Shown here in pieces: positions 43,919-52,492 of a stretch of 64,000 nucleotides of DNA. The stretch covers positions 4,030,001-4,094,000 of the forward strand of contig CP085323.1 in assembly GCA_022870745.1 (NCBI GenBank). Reading direction: 5' to 3'. A program made the position numbers and the translations under genes. Numbering within the stretch: the first letter of the stretch is position 1; each line of letters starts with the position of its first letter. The notes under the pieces were generated by a model, which made no database searches, was not told where the DNA came from, and saw only the letters and a program-made list of their open reading frames with translations. The stretch is from Silvibacterium acidisoli (GTDB lineage Bacteria; Acidobacteriota; Terriglobia; Terriglobales; Acidobacteriaceae).

Positions 43919-44974
43919 TCAATTCTTCAGATCGGCCATAACGCGGGCTACATCCGCCTGCTGCTCCGCGGTGAGCGGCAGCAGCGGCAGGCGGGGACGT
44001 CCGCCGTAGTATCCGTTCAGGTCGCAGGCGTGCTTGATGCCGGCGATGCCAAGGGTCGAGCCCACCACCACGGAAGCATCGATCAGGCGCTCCTGCTTTT
44101 CGCGTGCGAGCTCCGGATCGTTGTCCTTCCATGCAAAGTAGACCTCCTGGCAGGCCTGCGGGGCGCAGGCAGCCATGCCGAGCACACCGCCGGAGGCTCC
44201 AGCTTCAATGGAGGCGAGGAACTTCTCTCCCGAGCCGCTGAGCACCTGGAATCCGATCTCCTTTTTGCGGACCTTCATCAGCGGTGCAGGGGGCACGACG
44301 GCCATGGCCGCTTCGCCGCCGAGAGCTATCGCCGAGACAAAGTTGACCGGAGGGATCGCTGCCTCGGCCTGCATACGGCCGGTGAAAGCCGTGAAGGTGG
44401 TGGTCACAGAAACCTCGCGGCGTGGCGCGTTGCGGGTCGCGGCAACAACTTCGGCGATGCGCTCGACGTTACCGCTCGAGTCCTTGAGGCCGATGATGTT
44501 GGGATGCTGGGCCAGCTCGGCGATTATGTCGACCGGCATGTCGTAGTGCGTGAGTTTGGGGATGCTGTAGAGGATGACGGGCAGCGGCGACTGGTCAGCC
44601 AGCGTGCGGTAGTAGTTCAGAATCTCGCGGCGTCCCATTTGCGGAACGTAGTAATTCGGCGTGCGAACGAGCACAGCGTCGTAGCCATGGTCGGCGGAGT
44701 ATTCGGCAAGCTTGAGCGTTTCGATCACGCTTTCGCGTGCGATACCGGCCAGCATGACCTTCTCAGAAGAGGCGGCATTGATGGCTTCCTTCAGGACGGC
44801 GCGCGTGTCTTCGTCGCCCACCATGACGGATTCGCCGGTCGATCCAAGCACAACCATTCCGGCTACCGGCGTGCGCGAATAGCGGTCTACATTGTGTTCG
44901 AGCTTTTTCAGGTAGACACGGCCATCCGGGTAGAAGGGCGTGGTCAGTGCGGGAAAGATTCCTTCGAGAAGCAT
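43919..44974 (-). CDS. DapA-family class I aldolase with a large insertion
   Basis: TIM-barrel protein of the dihydrodipicolinate synthase/N-acetylneuraminate lyase family, 351 aa versus about 290-300 usual. The Schiff-base lysine is Lys164 (IIGLKDSSGN), the Tyr is Tyr136 (ILYSIP), and the pyruvate-carboxylate loop is GSTGES (44-49). About 55 extra residues (roughly 183-241) interrupt the barrel between ATRNA and GFQVLSGSGEKF. The Arg that follows YNVP in true DapA (YNVPSR) is not present (YSIPKLTHYD), so it is probably not lysine biosynthesis but another 2-oxoacid aldolase. A TACAAT box six bases before the ATG suggests a leaderless message. Confidence 0.88.
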   Translation of the reverse strand: MLLEGIFPALTTPFYPDGRVYLKKLEHNVDRYSRTPVAGMVVLGSTGESVMVGDEDTRAVLKEAINAASSEKVMLAGIARESVIETLKLAEYSADHGYDAVLVRTPNYYVPQMGRREILNYYRTLADQSPLPVILYSIPKLTHYDMPVDIIAELAQHPNIIGLKDSSGNVERIAEVVAATRNAPRREVSVTTTFTAFTGRMQAEAAIPPVNFVSAIALGGEAAMAVVPPAPLMKVRKKEIGFQVLSGSGEKFLASIEAGASGGVLGMAACAPQACQEVYFAWKDNDPELAREKQERLIDASVVVGSTLGIAGIKHACDLNGYYGGRPRLPLLPLTAEQQADVARVMADLKN

Positions 44975-44980
44975 GAAACG

Positions 44981-44986
44981 ATTGTA
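44981..44986 (-). promoter_or_regulatory. Candidate leaderless -10 box of the dapA-like gene
   Basis: TACAAT six bases (CGTTTC) before the ATG, with no Shine-Dalgarno sequence. Confidence 0.55.
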
Positions 44987-45055
44987 GTGGAAAAGCAGCT
45001 GAGGAACGGGTAGCTGGAAGACGTCAGATAGAGGACCAGCCGGCAGCTTTGAGTT

Positions 45056-45102
45056 GTCACTCCGAACGCAACGGGGAATCTCGATGCCGCGCCCGGAATG
45101 AC
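45056..45102. repeat. Dispersed palindromic element, deleted copy (g)
   Basis: GTCACTCCGAACGCAACGGG and GAATCTCGATG are joined directly to CCCGGAATGAC. The inner right arm is missing. It ends ten bases before the MCE-protein stop codon. Confidence 0.75.
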
Positions 45103-45112
45103 AATCAATTTC

Positions 45113-46189
45113 TTAGAAGACCTTAAAGTGAATGGTCAGGTACTTCTTAGGATCCTTGCGGATTGCCGTCACGAGATTGCTCGAGTTCGAGATCATCTCG
45201 TCAGCGTGATTGTAGAGCGACGGATTCTTCACCAGCTGCCCGATCGTTCCTTCGCCGCTGTCAACCTGGTTGAGCACCGAGTTCAGGTGGGTGATGGTGT
45301 CATCCAGCTTGTGCGCGAACTGCGGGTCCTTGACCATCATGCCGAGCGCGCCCTTACCCTGGTTCACATCCGCCAGAAGCTTGTTGAGGCTGTCGGTCGA
45401 CTGTCTGAGATTGTTGTAAAGCGTCTCGTCCTTAAGCAGCTTGCCCGCGCTGCCTTTGCCGGCATCGAGTTCGGCAGAGATGTTCTCAAGGTGGCCCATG
45501 GTGTTGTCGATACGCTTGTAAAGCGTGTCATCGGAGACCAGCTTGCCGATGGAGCCTTTGCCATTCGAGATGTTGTCCACCAGGCCGGAGAGCTGGTTTA
45601 CGGTGGCAACAGCCTTGTTGTAGAGCGTCGGATCGTTGATCAGCTGGCCGATGGAACCCTTGCCGCTGTTCAGCGCATCGACCAGGTTGTCCACCTTGGC
45701 AAGAATCGTATTCAGCTGTTCGATCGTTCCCTGGCTGGACTTGATTACGTCGTTGAGGCTGGGTGTTTCGGTCGTGCCCAACTCGCCGTTGTTCTGGAGC
45801 GGTCCTCCGACGGCTGTTTTGCTGTTGATATTTACAACCGTATCGCCGAGAACTCCGACCGTTTCGAGGCTGGTTTTCGAGTCAGTCTTCAGCGCGTCGC
45901 TGTACTGCTTGCTGAGCTTCATCGTGACCTGAACGGGGGTGAGCTTGCGTTCCGGAATGACCTTGATGCTCTTCACGTTACCGATGGTCACGCCTTCGAG
46001 ATTGACCGGGGCGCCGACCTTCAGGCCGGCTGCGTCTTCGAAGTAAGAGACGGCGGTGAGCTTGCCCTGCCAGAAACCGCCCGTCGTACCAGACATGACA
46101 AAAACGAGCGCGATCAGCACCGAGATTGCCACGATGACCAGAACACCAATTTTTAACTGCGACCACTGAATCTGCTGCTGGCTAGGCAA
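45113..46189 (-). CDS. MCE/MlaD-family protein with five 34-residue repeats
   Basis: Periplasmic lipid-transport protein of 358 aa anchored by one N-terminal helix (LKIGVLVIVAISVLIALVFVM). The MCE domain spans about residues 40-130 (VSYFEDAAGLKVGAPVNLEG, then IGNVKSIKVIP). Residues 175-344 are five tandem repeats of exactly 34 residues, each starting G(K/E)G(S/A/T)(I/A/L)G and continuing .L..D..LYN, which should form a long helical needle or coiled coil. No ATPase (MlaF) or permease (MlaE) gene adjoins. The start appears to be TTG with GAGGGA upstream. Confidence 0.9.
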   Translation of the reverse strand: MPSQQQIQWSQLKIGVLVIVAISVLIALVFVMSGTTGGFWQGKLTAVSYFEDAAGLKVGAPVNLEGVTIGNVKSIKVIPERKLTPVQVTMKLSKQYSDALKTDSKTSLETVGVLGDTVVNINSKTAVGGPLQNNGELGTTETPSLNDVIKSSQGTIEQLNTILAKVDNLVDALNSGKGSIGQLINDPTLYNKAVATVNQLSGLVDNISNGKGSIGKLVSDDTLYKRIDNTMGHLENISAELDAGKGSAGKLLKDETLYNNLRQSTDSLNKLLADVNQGKGALGMMVKDPQFAHKLDDTITHLNSVLNQVDSGEGTIGQLVKNPSLYNHADEMISNSSNLVTAIRKDPKKYLTIHFKVF

Positions 46190-46308
46190 GGAATCCCTCG
46201 GAAGATCGTATCTTTCGGTCTGAGAATAACAAACAGGTCAAGAGCTTTTGCAAGAACTTGCCCATTGGATGCCGCTTGAGGCCTCGTTCGTTGCAGAAAA
46301 AATTGGAG

Positions 46309-46692
46309 TTAGCGGCCATCCTCGAGGTGAACGAGAGCCATGGCGGCGGAATTGTTGTGGGTGAGGGAAAGGGAGATATTTACGACTGCCAGGCTGGCCG
46401 CAATTTCAGCCGCCCGTCCGGAAAAGTGGAGGGTCGGCCGCTGACCCCGCTCGCGGCGGACCTCGATTTCCTTCCAGGAGACTCCATGCTGGATTCCGGT
46501 GCCCAGCGCCTTGGCGCCAGCCTCTTTAGCGGCAAAACGGGCTGCGAAGCTCTCGGCAGCCTCTTTTTTGCGCTGGCAGTAGGCGATTTCTCCGGGCGTG
46601 TAGATCCGCCGGAGAAACCGGTCGCCATAACGCTCTATCGACTCCGCGATACGGTCGATTTCGATCAGGTCAACGCCAGTACCGACAAGCAT
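46309..46692 (-). CDS. acpS: Holo-[acyl-carrier-protein] synthase
   Basis: Transfers phosphopantetheine from CoA to apo-ACP (127 aa, usual length). Signature GTGVDLIEIDRI at the N-terminus supplies the Mg-binding Asp, and ESFAARFAAKEAGAKALGTG supplies the catalytic Glu/Lys. The end ISLSLTHNNSAAMALVHLE is typical. A weak TTAACT box lies seven bases before the ATG (46700-46705) with no ribosome site. It is divergent from the next gene. Confidence 0.95.
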   Translation of the reverse strand: MLVGTGVDLIEIDRIAESIERYGDRFLRRIYTPGEIAYCQRKKEAAESFAARFAAKEAGAKALGTGIQHGVSWKEIEVRRERGQRPTLHFSGRAAEIAASLAVVNISLSLTHNNSAAMALVHLEDGR

Positions 46693-46744
46693 ACGATCAA
46701 GTTAAACCATCGGCGGAAAGTTGCCGAGGGGAAGAAGTTTCGCA

Positions 46745-47173
46745 ATGAGACACCTATCGGAATGGGTTATCCTCACCGATCAGAATGTTATGCATCACGG
46801 TTACGAACTAGACGGCTGGGTACTGAGGCTCACCGCCCTCAGCGATCACTCGCCGGCGCAGGCCATAAACCTGCTGACCCGCTCCCTCGTAAGCTGTGGA
46901 GGATGGGTGCTGAGCCGTGCCGTGCATGAAGAAGGCATCGGCGAAATGGATTTCGAGTTTGCACGGGCCGGGTGCGTGGAAATTTACGCTGTACTGATCT
47001 CCTGCGGGCTCGAATTAAGCCGCGAGTCGCACCTGCAGATGGCCGAGCTATGCCACTGCACGAAGAACCTCATGGCCAGCAAAGCCTTCGATATCGCACG
47101 TGTGGACCTGGTCATCTACCCCGGCCAGCATAAGACCTCCCACGACGCCGGCGCCCTGTCGCAACTTTCCTAA
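46745..47173 (+). CDS. Conserved-looking protein of unknown function
   Basis: Protein of 142 aa with GGGGAAG before the ATG. It has a regular mixed alpha/beta pattern (EWVILTDQNVMHHGYELDGWVLRL, INLLTRSLVSCGGWVLSRAV, EMDFEFARAGCVEIYAVLISCGL) and six Cys residues, including the HCTK motif in LCHCTKNLM. The steady hydrophobic periodicity argues it is real, though I do not recognise a family. It is divergent from acpS, and its stop codon overlaps the convergent recG stop by three bases. Confidence 0.65.
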   Translation: MRHLSEWVILTDQNVMHHGYELDGWVLRLTALSDHSPAQAINLLTRSLVSCGGWVLSRAVHEEGIGEMDFEFARAGCVEIYAVLISCGLELSRESHLQMAELCHCTKNLMASKAFDIARVDLVIYPGQHKTSHDAGALSQLS

Positions 47174-49455
47174 CCGGCCTCTACCAGCCCGTAACGCCGC
47201 TGCCAGGCCTCGCGCAGCCTGAACCACACGCGTTTCTTTTCCTCTTCGGTCGCTTCGGCATTTTCAACGAACCGCGCCGACTCTTCCTTGGCCAGCTCCA
47301 GCAATGCGCGATCGCGGACGATATTGGCCACGCGAAAGTCGGGCAATCCAGCCTGGCGGGTGCCGAAGAACTCTCCCGGGCCGCGCAGTTGCAGGTCGAG
47401 TTCGGCCAGTTCGAAGCCGTTCTGGGTGCGGACCATCGCCGCCAGCCGCTCCTGCCCATGCGGCGAGAGCTTGCCGCCGGTCATGAGGATGCAATAAGAC
47501 TTCGCTGCCCCGCGCCCGACGCGTCCGCGAAGCTGGTGAAGCTGGGCGAGGCCAAAGCGCTCAGCGTGCTCGATCACCATGACCGAGGCATTGGGCACGT
47601 CCACGCCGACTTCGATCACCGTGGTCGAGATGAGAACGTCGATCTCGCCGCGCTGGAAGCGGCGCATGATGACCTCCTTCTCATCGGCATCGAGGCGGCC
47701 ATGCAATAGACCCATCCTCAGGCCGTGAAGGTGCGAGGCACGCAGGTTCTCGTACATCTCGGTCGCGGACTTGAGCGTGGGTTTCTCGAAGAGGTCGTCT
47801 GACTTGGCCTTCTTGCCTTTACCAGCGGCTTTCTTGGTGGTCGCCTTCTTACTGACCGCTTTCTTGCTGATGGTCTTCTTACCGACCGTCTCCGCACTGT
47901 CCGCCTCTTCGCTGTCTGGGCGTGCAAAATCCAGCTCCGGCTGGTCGTCTTTCGCGCCTTCGATCACGGGATAGACCACGTAAGCCTGCCGCCCCTGAGC
48001 CACCTGGTCGCGAACCAGCTTCCACACGTCTTCGGCGCGCTCGTCGGAGACCTGCCTTGTGACGATCGGCGTGCGGCCGGGCGGCAGCTCGTCGAGCACG
48101 CTCAGGTCGAGGTCGCCGTAGAGCGACAGGGCCAGGGTGCGGGGAATCGGTGTCGCCGTCATGACCAGCATGTCCGGCTCGGCGGCATTTGGCTTCTTCA
48201 TCAGCCGGAAGCGCTGGACCACTCCGAAGCGGTGCTGTTCGTCGACGACGACCAGGCCGATGTTGGCGAAGTCGACCTTTTCCTCAATCAGCGCGTGGGT
48301 GCCGATTACGAGGTCGGTCTCGCCGTGGAAGATCTTCCGCCGCGCCAGTTTTTTGCGGTCCTCGTCGAGAGAACCGGTCAGCAGCGTGAGCCGGTACTTC
48401 TTCGAGCTGCGTTCGAGCAGCTTGCGGGCGCCGAGGTAATGCTGGGTCGCAAGAATCTCCGTCGGAGCCATCAACGCCGCCTGGTAGCCGTTTTCGATGG
48501 CCACGATCATCGCCTGCAAGGCCACGATCGTCTTGCCCGAGCCGACATCGCCTTGCAGCAGCCGTCGCATGGGGCCAGGCTTGCGCATATCGGTGACGAT
48601 TTCGCCCAGCGCCCGTTTCTGTGCCGTTGTGGGATGGAAGGGCAGCACCTGCCGGATGGCTTCGCGGACCTTGTCGTTCGCCTCGAAGGCGACGCCGGTT
48701 CGTGCCTTCAGGCGGCGTCGTTTCAGCTCGAGTCCGCATTCAAGATAGAACAGCTCCTCGAAGATGAGGCGCTTATGCGCCGCGGTGCCGAAGCCCTGCA
48801 GCTGCGTCATAGGGGTTCCGGCCGGAGGGAAATGCACGGCCCGCAGCGACTCTTCACGACTTGGCAGCCCGAGGCGCGCGAGCATGGCGGCGGGGAGGGT
48901 TTCGGGAATCTGCCCGCGCAGTTCCTCGAGCAGGTTGTAGATGACGCGGCGGATCCAGCGCGAGGCAAGGCGGCTGCCGCTGAGCGATTCATAGACCGGG
49001 GTGATGCGGCCGACTTCGAGCAGGTGGCTCTCGTCGTTCGGGTCTTCGGGCAGGATCTCGAACTGCGGCTGGATCATCTTGAAGGCCTTTGTCGAGCGCG
49101 AGGGCTCTACCTTGCCATAGAGCGCAACCATCTGCCCGGGACGGAACTTGCCTTCGAGATAGGTTCCGTGGAACCACATGCACTTCATCGTGGACAGGTT
49201 CTGCCCGACCGTCATCTCGAAGATGGGCATGGTACGGGTGCGCAGCAGGGAGGTGCCGCGCACCTCGGCGATGACGCTGGCCATCTCGCCCGGCTTCAGT
49301 TCGCTCAGGGCGCGGGGATGCAGGCGGTCTTCGTACCGAAATGGGAGGTGATAGAGAAGGTCTTCGACGACGGCAATGCGCTTTTCGACGAGGGTCTTCG
49401 CGATCTGCGGACCGATGCCTTTGACGAACTGGACGGGAGTATCGAGCTGCACCAC
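47170..49455 (-). CDS. recG: ATP-dependent DNA helicase RecG with Lys-rich insertion
   Basis: Remodels stalled replication forks and Holliday junctions (761 aa). The N-terminal wedge domain spans about 1-200. Helicase motifs are GDVGSGKTIVA (I, about 302), VVVDEQHRFGV (II, DEQH), MTATPIPRTLALSLYGD (III) and later STTVIEVGVDVPNA and HQLRGRVGRG (V, VI). Residues about 503-562 are an insertion not found in usual RecG. Its core, 526-551, is a run of KK/A/T repeats like histone H1 tails. The start is GTG with a TAGCAT box six bases upstream and no ribosome site, so it is probably leaderless. Confidence 0.96.
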   Translation of the reverse strand: MVQLDTPVQFVKGIGPQIAKTLVEKRIAVVEDLLYHLPFRYEDRLHPRALSELKPGEMASVIAEVRGTSLLRTRTMPIFEMTVGQNLSTMKCMWFHGTYLEGKFRPGQMVALYGKVEPSRSTKAFKMIQPQFEILPEDPNDESHLLEVGRITPVYESLSGSRLASRWIRRVIYNLLEELRGQIPETLPAAMLARLGLPSREESLRAVHFPPAGTPMTQLQGFGTAAHKRLIFEELFYLECGLELKRRRLKARTGVAFEANDKVREAIRQVLPFHPTTAQKRALGEIVTDMRKPGPMRRLLQGDVGSGKTIVALQAMIVAIENGYQAALMAPTEILATQHYLGARKLLERSSKKYRLTLLTGSLDEDRKKLARRKIFHGETDLVIGTHALIEEKVDFANIGLVVVDEQHRFGVVQRFRLMKKPNAAEPDMLVMTATPIPRTLALSLYGDLDLSVLDELPPGRTPIVTRQVSDERAEDVWKLVRDQVAQGRQAYVVYPVIEGAKDDQPELDFARPDSEEADSAETVGKKTISKKAVSKKATTKKAAGKGKKAKSDDLFEKPTLKSATEMYENLRASHLHGLRMGLLHGRLDADEKEVIMRRFQRGEIDVLISTTVIEVGVDVPNASVMVIEHAERFGLAQLHQLRGRVGRGAAKSYCILMTGGKLSPHGQERLAAMVRTQNGFELAELDLQLRGPGEFFGTRQAGLPDFRVANIVRDRALLELAKEESARFVENAEATEEEKKRVWFRLREAWQRRYGLVEAG

Positions 49456-49461
49456 TAAGCG

Positions 49462-49467
49462 ATGCTA
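49462..49467 (-). promoter_or_regulatory. Candidate leaderless -10 box of recG
   Basis: TAGCAT six bases (CGCTTA) before the GTG start codon. Confidence 0.5.
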
Positions 49468-49548
49468 GCAAAGTTGTTTTCCTCTGTCGGATTTACGGGA
49501 AGCGCTTTAAGATCAGGTTGATAAACTTTGAGGTCCAAAGGAAGAATC

Positions 49549-50454
49549 ATGCCGACAGTTGTTGCGCTGGACAGGATCTCCAAGGCATACGAACAGAAAG
49601 TCGCCGTGAAGGAGCTGAGCCTGCAGATTGAGGCCGGCACGATGTTTGGTCTGCTGGGGCCGAACGGCTCGGGTAAGACCTCGAGCATCCGCATGATGAT
49701 CGGCATCACCATGCCGGACTCCGGCTCGGTCAACCTCTTCGGCAAACCCTTTGACCGCGAGAGCCTGAAGCGGGTCGGGTACCTGCCCGAAGAACGCGGC
49801 CTCTACAAGAAGATGAAGGTCATGGATCAGCTGGTCTTCGTCGGCCAGCTGCGCGGCCTGGAACCGGCCGAGGCGGCAAAGCGCGCCCACGCCTGGTGCG
49901 AGCGCATGCAGATCCTCGAAGCCGTCGATAAGAAGACTGAAGAGCTTTCGAAGGGCATGCAGCAGAAGATCCAGTTCATTGCCACACTGCTGCACGATCC
50001 TGAACTGATCATCATGGACGAGCCGTTTTCGGGACTCGACCCGGTGAACGCGACCCTGCTGCAGGACACGCTCATCGAGCTGAAGAAGGCAGGCAAGGCG
50101 ATCCTCTTCTCGACGCACCGCATGGACCAGGTGGAGAAGATGTGCGACGCAATTACGTTGATCCATCGCGGCAACGTAGTCCTGGCCGGCGGCATTCGCG
50201 AGGTGAAGTCGCGTTACGAGCGCGATCGCGTGGTCATAAACTTTGCGGGCGACAGGTCGTTCCTGCAGCACGAGGCCATTGCCAGCTTCAAGGAATACTC
50301 CGGGCAGGCCGAGATCACGCTCAAGCCGCATGCCGATGCGCAGGCGCTGCTGCGTGACGCGGCAGCGCGTGCAACCATCTACCGGTTCGAGCTGATGGAG
50401 CCGTCACTGGAAGAAATTTTCATCCGCACCGTAGGGGAGCGAGTCGATGCGTGA
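49549..50454 (+). CDS. ABC transporter ATP-binding protein (NatA/CcmA-like exporter)
   Basis: ATPase subunit of 301 aa. Walker A is GPNGSGKTSS, the signature is ELSKGMQQKIQFIA, Walker B is LIIMDEPFSGLD, and the switch is FSTHRMDQ. A C-terminal regulatory segment of about 80 residues follows (KSRYERDRVVINFAGDRSFL). It partners the ABC-2 permease whose gene overlaps its stop by eight bases. AAAGGAAG precedes the chosen ATG. Substrate unknown; the pair resembles the NatAB sodium-extrusion type. Confidence 0.92.
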   Translation: MPTVVALDRISKAYEQKVAVKELSLQIEAGTMFGLLGPNGSGKTSSIRMMIGITMPDSGSVNLFGKPFDRESLKRVGYLPEERGLYKKMKVMDQLVFVGQLRGLEPAEAAKRAHAWCERMQILEAVDKKTEELSKGMQQKIQFIATLLHDPELIIMDEPFSGLDPVNATLLQDTLIELKKAGKAILFSTHRMDQVEKMCDAITLIHRGNVVLAGGIREVKSRYERDRVVINFAGDRSFLQHEAIASFKEYSGQAEITLKPHADAQALLRDAAARATIYRFELMEPSLEEIFIRTVGERVDA

Positions 50455-51691
50455 CATTCTGCTGATCGCCAAGCGCGAATATCTCGAACAGGTGCGCGGC
50501 AAGGCCTTCCGCGTGACGACCATCCTGATCCCGACCGTGTTTGCCTGCCTCATCGGCGTGATGACGCTCGCGGCGAAGAACACCGGTGTAGGCAAGCACA
50601 TTGCCGTGGCGTCGAATGATCCCGCATTGGCTAACCGGGTGCGTGACGCCATCGTGGCAGACAAGGACGCGAAGGCGACGGTCGAAGTGGTCGCTCCAGC
50701 GGCCGAAGCGGATCATCAGGCGCTCGTTAGCAAGGTAGACCAGAAGCAGTTGGACGGCTTCCTTTGGCTCGACACAACGGACAGCGGCGCGCCTAAGGCC
50801 ACCTTTGAGTCGCGTTCGTCCGGAGATTTTGCAACCGAAGGCCGCGTGGAGAAGGCGGTGAACCAGGCACTGGTCGAGCAGCGTCTCACCGCCCGCGGTC
50901 TGGCTTCGACCGACGTTGCTTCGCTCACTAAATCCGTCGACGTAAAAACTCTGCAGGTGAAGAACGGCAAGGAATCCGCCAGCAACGCGATGAGCACCTT
51001 CTGGGCGGCGTATGCCATGGCCTTCCTGCTTTCATTCACCGTGGTGATGTACGGCATGAACGTCGGCCGGTCGGTGATCCAGGAGAAGACCTCGCGCATC
51101 TTCGAGGTCATGCTCTCGATGGTTAAGCCGGAAGACATGCTCGCCGGCAAGCTGATCGGCATCGGCGCTGTAGGCCTGACGCAGCTGGCGATCTGGGGAA
51201 TTGCCGGCTCCATCTTCGCCGGCTCGGCCATGGCTGCAAAGCTGATGGCGGGCGGCATCCAGTTCAGCATCGCTCCGATCACGCTGGTGCTCTTCGCTGC
51301 CTACTTCATCCTCGGATACGCGCTCTACAGCACGCTCTTCGCCGGACTGGCCGCGACCTGCGACACCGAGCAGGAGCTGCAGCAGTACGCGCCGCTGGCG
51401 GCCATCCCCATCTGGCTGAGCTTCGGCATGATTGCGTTCATCGTGAGCAGTCCGAACTCGACGATCTCCGTCGCGATCTCGATGTTCCCGCCCTGCGCGC
51501 CGATTACGATGTTCCTGCGCATGGCCTCGCAGTTCCCGCCCATGTGGCAGATCGGGCTTTCGCTCGGCATCATGGCGGTGACGGTGTGGGCGGTGCTGTG
51601 GCTGTCGTCGCGCATCTACCGCGTCGGCATCCTCATGTACGGCAAGCGCGCCACGCTGCCGGAGATGCTGCGCTGGCTTCGGTACAGCTAG
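50447..51691 (+). CDS. ABC-2 type permease (NatB-like)
   Basis: Membrane subunit of 414 aa. The first helix is LIPTVFACLIGVMTLA at about 25-45, followed by a large extracytoplasmic domain (about 45-180). Five or six further helices follow (AAYAMAFLLSFTVVMYGMNV, GAVGLTQLAIWGIAGSIFAG, LVLFAAYFILGYALYSTLFA). VGRSVIQEKTSRIFEVMLSMVKPEDMLAGKLIG is the NatB/YhaP signature of the coupling segment. Its start overlaps the ATPase gene by eight bases, so translation is coupled. Substrate unknown. Confidence 0.92.
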   Translation: MRDILLIAKREYLEQVRGKAFRVTTILIPTVFACLIGVMTLAAKNTGVGKHIAVASNDPALANRVRDAIVADKDAKATVEVVAPAAEADHQALVSKVDQKQLDGFLWLDTTDSGAPKATFESRSSGDFATEGRVEKAVNQALVEQRLTARGLASTDVASLTKSVDVKTLQVKNGKESASNAMSTFWAAYAMAFLLSFTVVMYGMNVGRSVIQEKTSRIFEVMLSMVKPEDMLAGKLIGIGAVGLTQLAIWGIAGSIFAGSAMAAKLMAGGIQFSIAPITLVLFAAYFILGYALYSTLFAGLAATCDTEQELQQYAPLAAIPIWLSFGMIAFIVSSPNSTISVAISMFPPCAPITMFLRMASQFPPMWQIGLSLGIMAVTVWAVLWLSSRIYRVGILMYGKRATLPEMLRWLRYS

Positions 51692-51790
51692 CCCCAACAA
51701 ACGTAAACAGGCAGGTGAGGGCTTTAGCACTCACAATAGAAACGGCGACAGGAGCGGCTTCAGCCGCTGAGGTAATTCTCCACGTCCCGC

Positions 51791-51796
51791 TAGAAT
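51791..51796 (+). promoter_or_regulatory. Candidate leaderless -10 box before the acyltransferase gene
   Basis: TAGAAT six bases (GAATCT) before the GTG start, with no Shine-Dalgarno sequence. Confidence 0.55.
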
Positions 51797-51802
51797 GAAT
51801 CT

Positions 51803-52471
51803 GTGAGCAAGCAACTTTCCTTCGGCCAGCGGATCGCCATCGCCATCGTTCCACGCCTCACCGCGCTGCTGCTGGCAATCATCGGTTCCACCCTCCGCTT
51901 CGAAGTCATCACCGAAGAAGGCGCTGTACCGGAAACGCCGCCGAACACCGGCATTTACTGCTTCTGGCACCGCTGCACGCTCTCCTGCGGGTGGTACTTC
52001 CGCAAGTTCCGCTGCTCCATTCTCATCAGCCAGAGCTTCGACGGCGAACTCATCTCCCGCACGCTCGGCCTGCTCGGCTACAACAGCGTGCGAGGCTCAA
52101 GCTCGCGCGGAGGCGCAGCCGGACTGCTTGCACTGGCCGGCGTTATCGACAATGGCTTTCCCGTCGTGTTCACAGCGGATGGTCCCCGCGGGCCGATCTA
52201 CCAGACAAAGATCGGGCCGGTGAAGCTCTCGCAGATGACCCGCGAACCGATGGGCAGCTTCTATCTGCTGCCCGAGCGCGCCTGGGTGATGAAGTCGTGG
52301 GACCAGTTCATGATCCCGAAGCCTTTCTCGCGCGTGGCCGTGAGCTGGTCGCGCAAGGTCGCACCGCCTGCGGTCGATGCGTCGCCGGAAGAGCTGGAAG
52401 TGAAGCGGCAGGAGCTGAACGACGCCATCGAGCGGGCAAGGCTGCATGCCGAAGCGCATCTCCGGAAATAA
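51803..52471 (+). CDS. DUF374 / lysophospholipid acyltransferase-like protein
   Basis: Protein of 222 aa related to the LPLAT superfamily. An N-terminal membrane helix (IAIVPRLTALLLAIIGSTL) is followed by NTGIYCFWHRCTLSC, which carries His as in the HxxxxD acyltransferase box, and SILISQSFDGELISRTLG. VVFTADGPRGPIYQTKIGPVKLSQ is the phosphate-binding loop. Members are thought to acylate lipid A precursors or other membrane lipids (Kdo2-lipid acylation-type reactions) at the inner membrane. The queA gene starts 21 bases downstream. Confidence 0.88.
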   Translation: MSKQLSFGQRIAIAIVPRLTALLLAIIGSTLRFEVITEEGAVPETPPNTGIYCFWHRCTLSCGWYFRKFRCSILISQSFDGELISRTLGLLGYNSVRGSSSRGGAAGLLALAGVIDNGFPVVFTADGPRGPIYQTKIGPVKLSQMTREPMGSFYLLPERAWVMKSWDQFMIPKPFSRVAVSWSRKVAPPAVDASPEELEVKRQELNDAIERARLHAEAHLRK

Positions 52472-52479
52472 ACGGGAAG

Positions 52480-52485
52480 TAAAAT
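52480..52485 (+). promoter_or_regulatory. Candidate leaderless -10 box of queA
   Basis: TAAAAT seven bases before the GTG start of queA, just past the upstream stop codon. Confidence 0.5.
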
Positions 52486-52492
52486 AGACAGA

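Noticed and set aside
47803-47880. Possible simple-sequence repeat or assembly artefact in recG
   Set aside because: The Lys-rich codons vary (AAG/AAA, GCC/GCG/GCT), so it is an evolved low-complexity protein segment rather than a microsatellite.
48232-49458. 408-codon frame antisense to recG
   Set aside because: Shadow frame; all helicase motifs are on the other strand.
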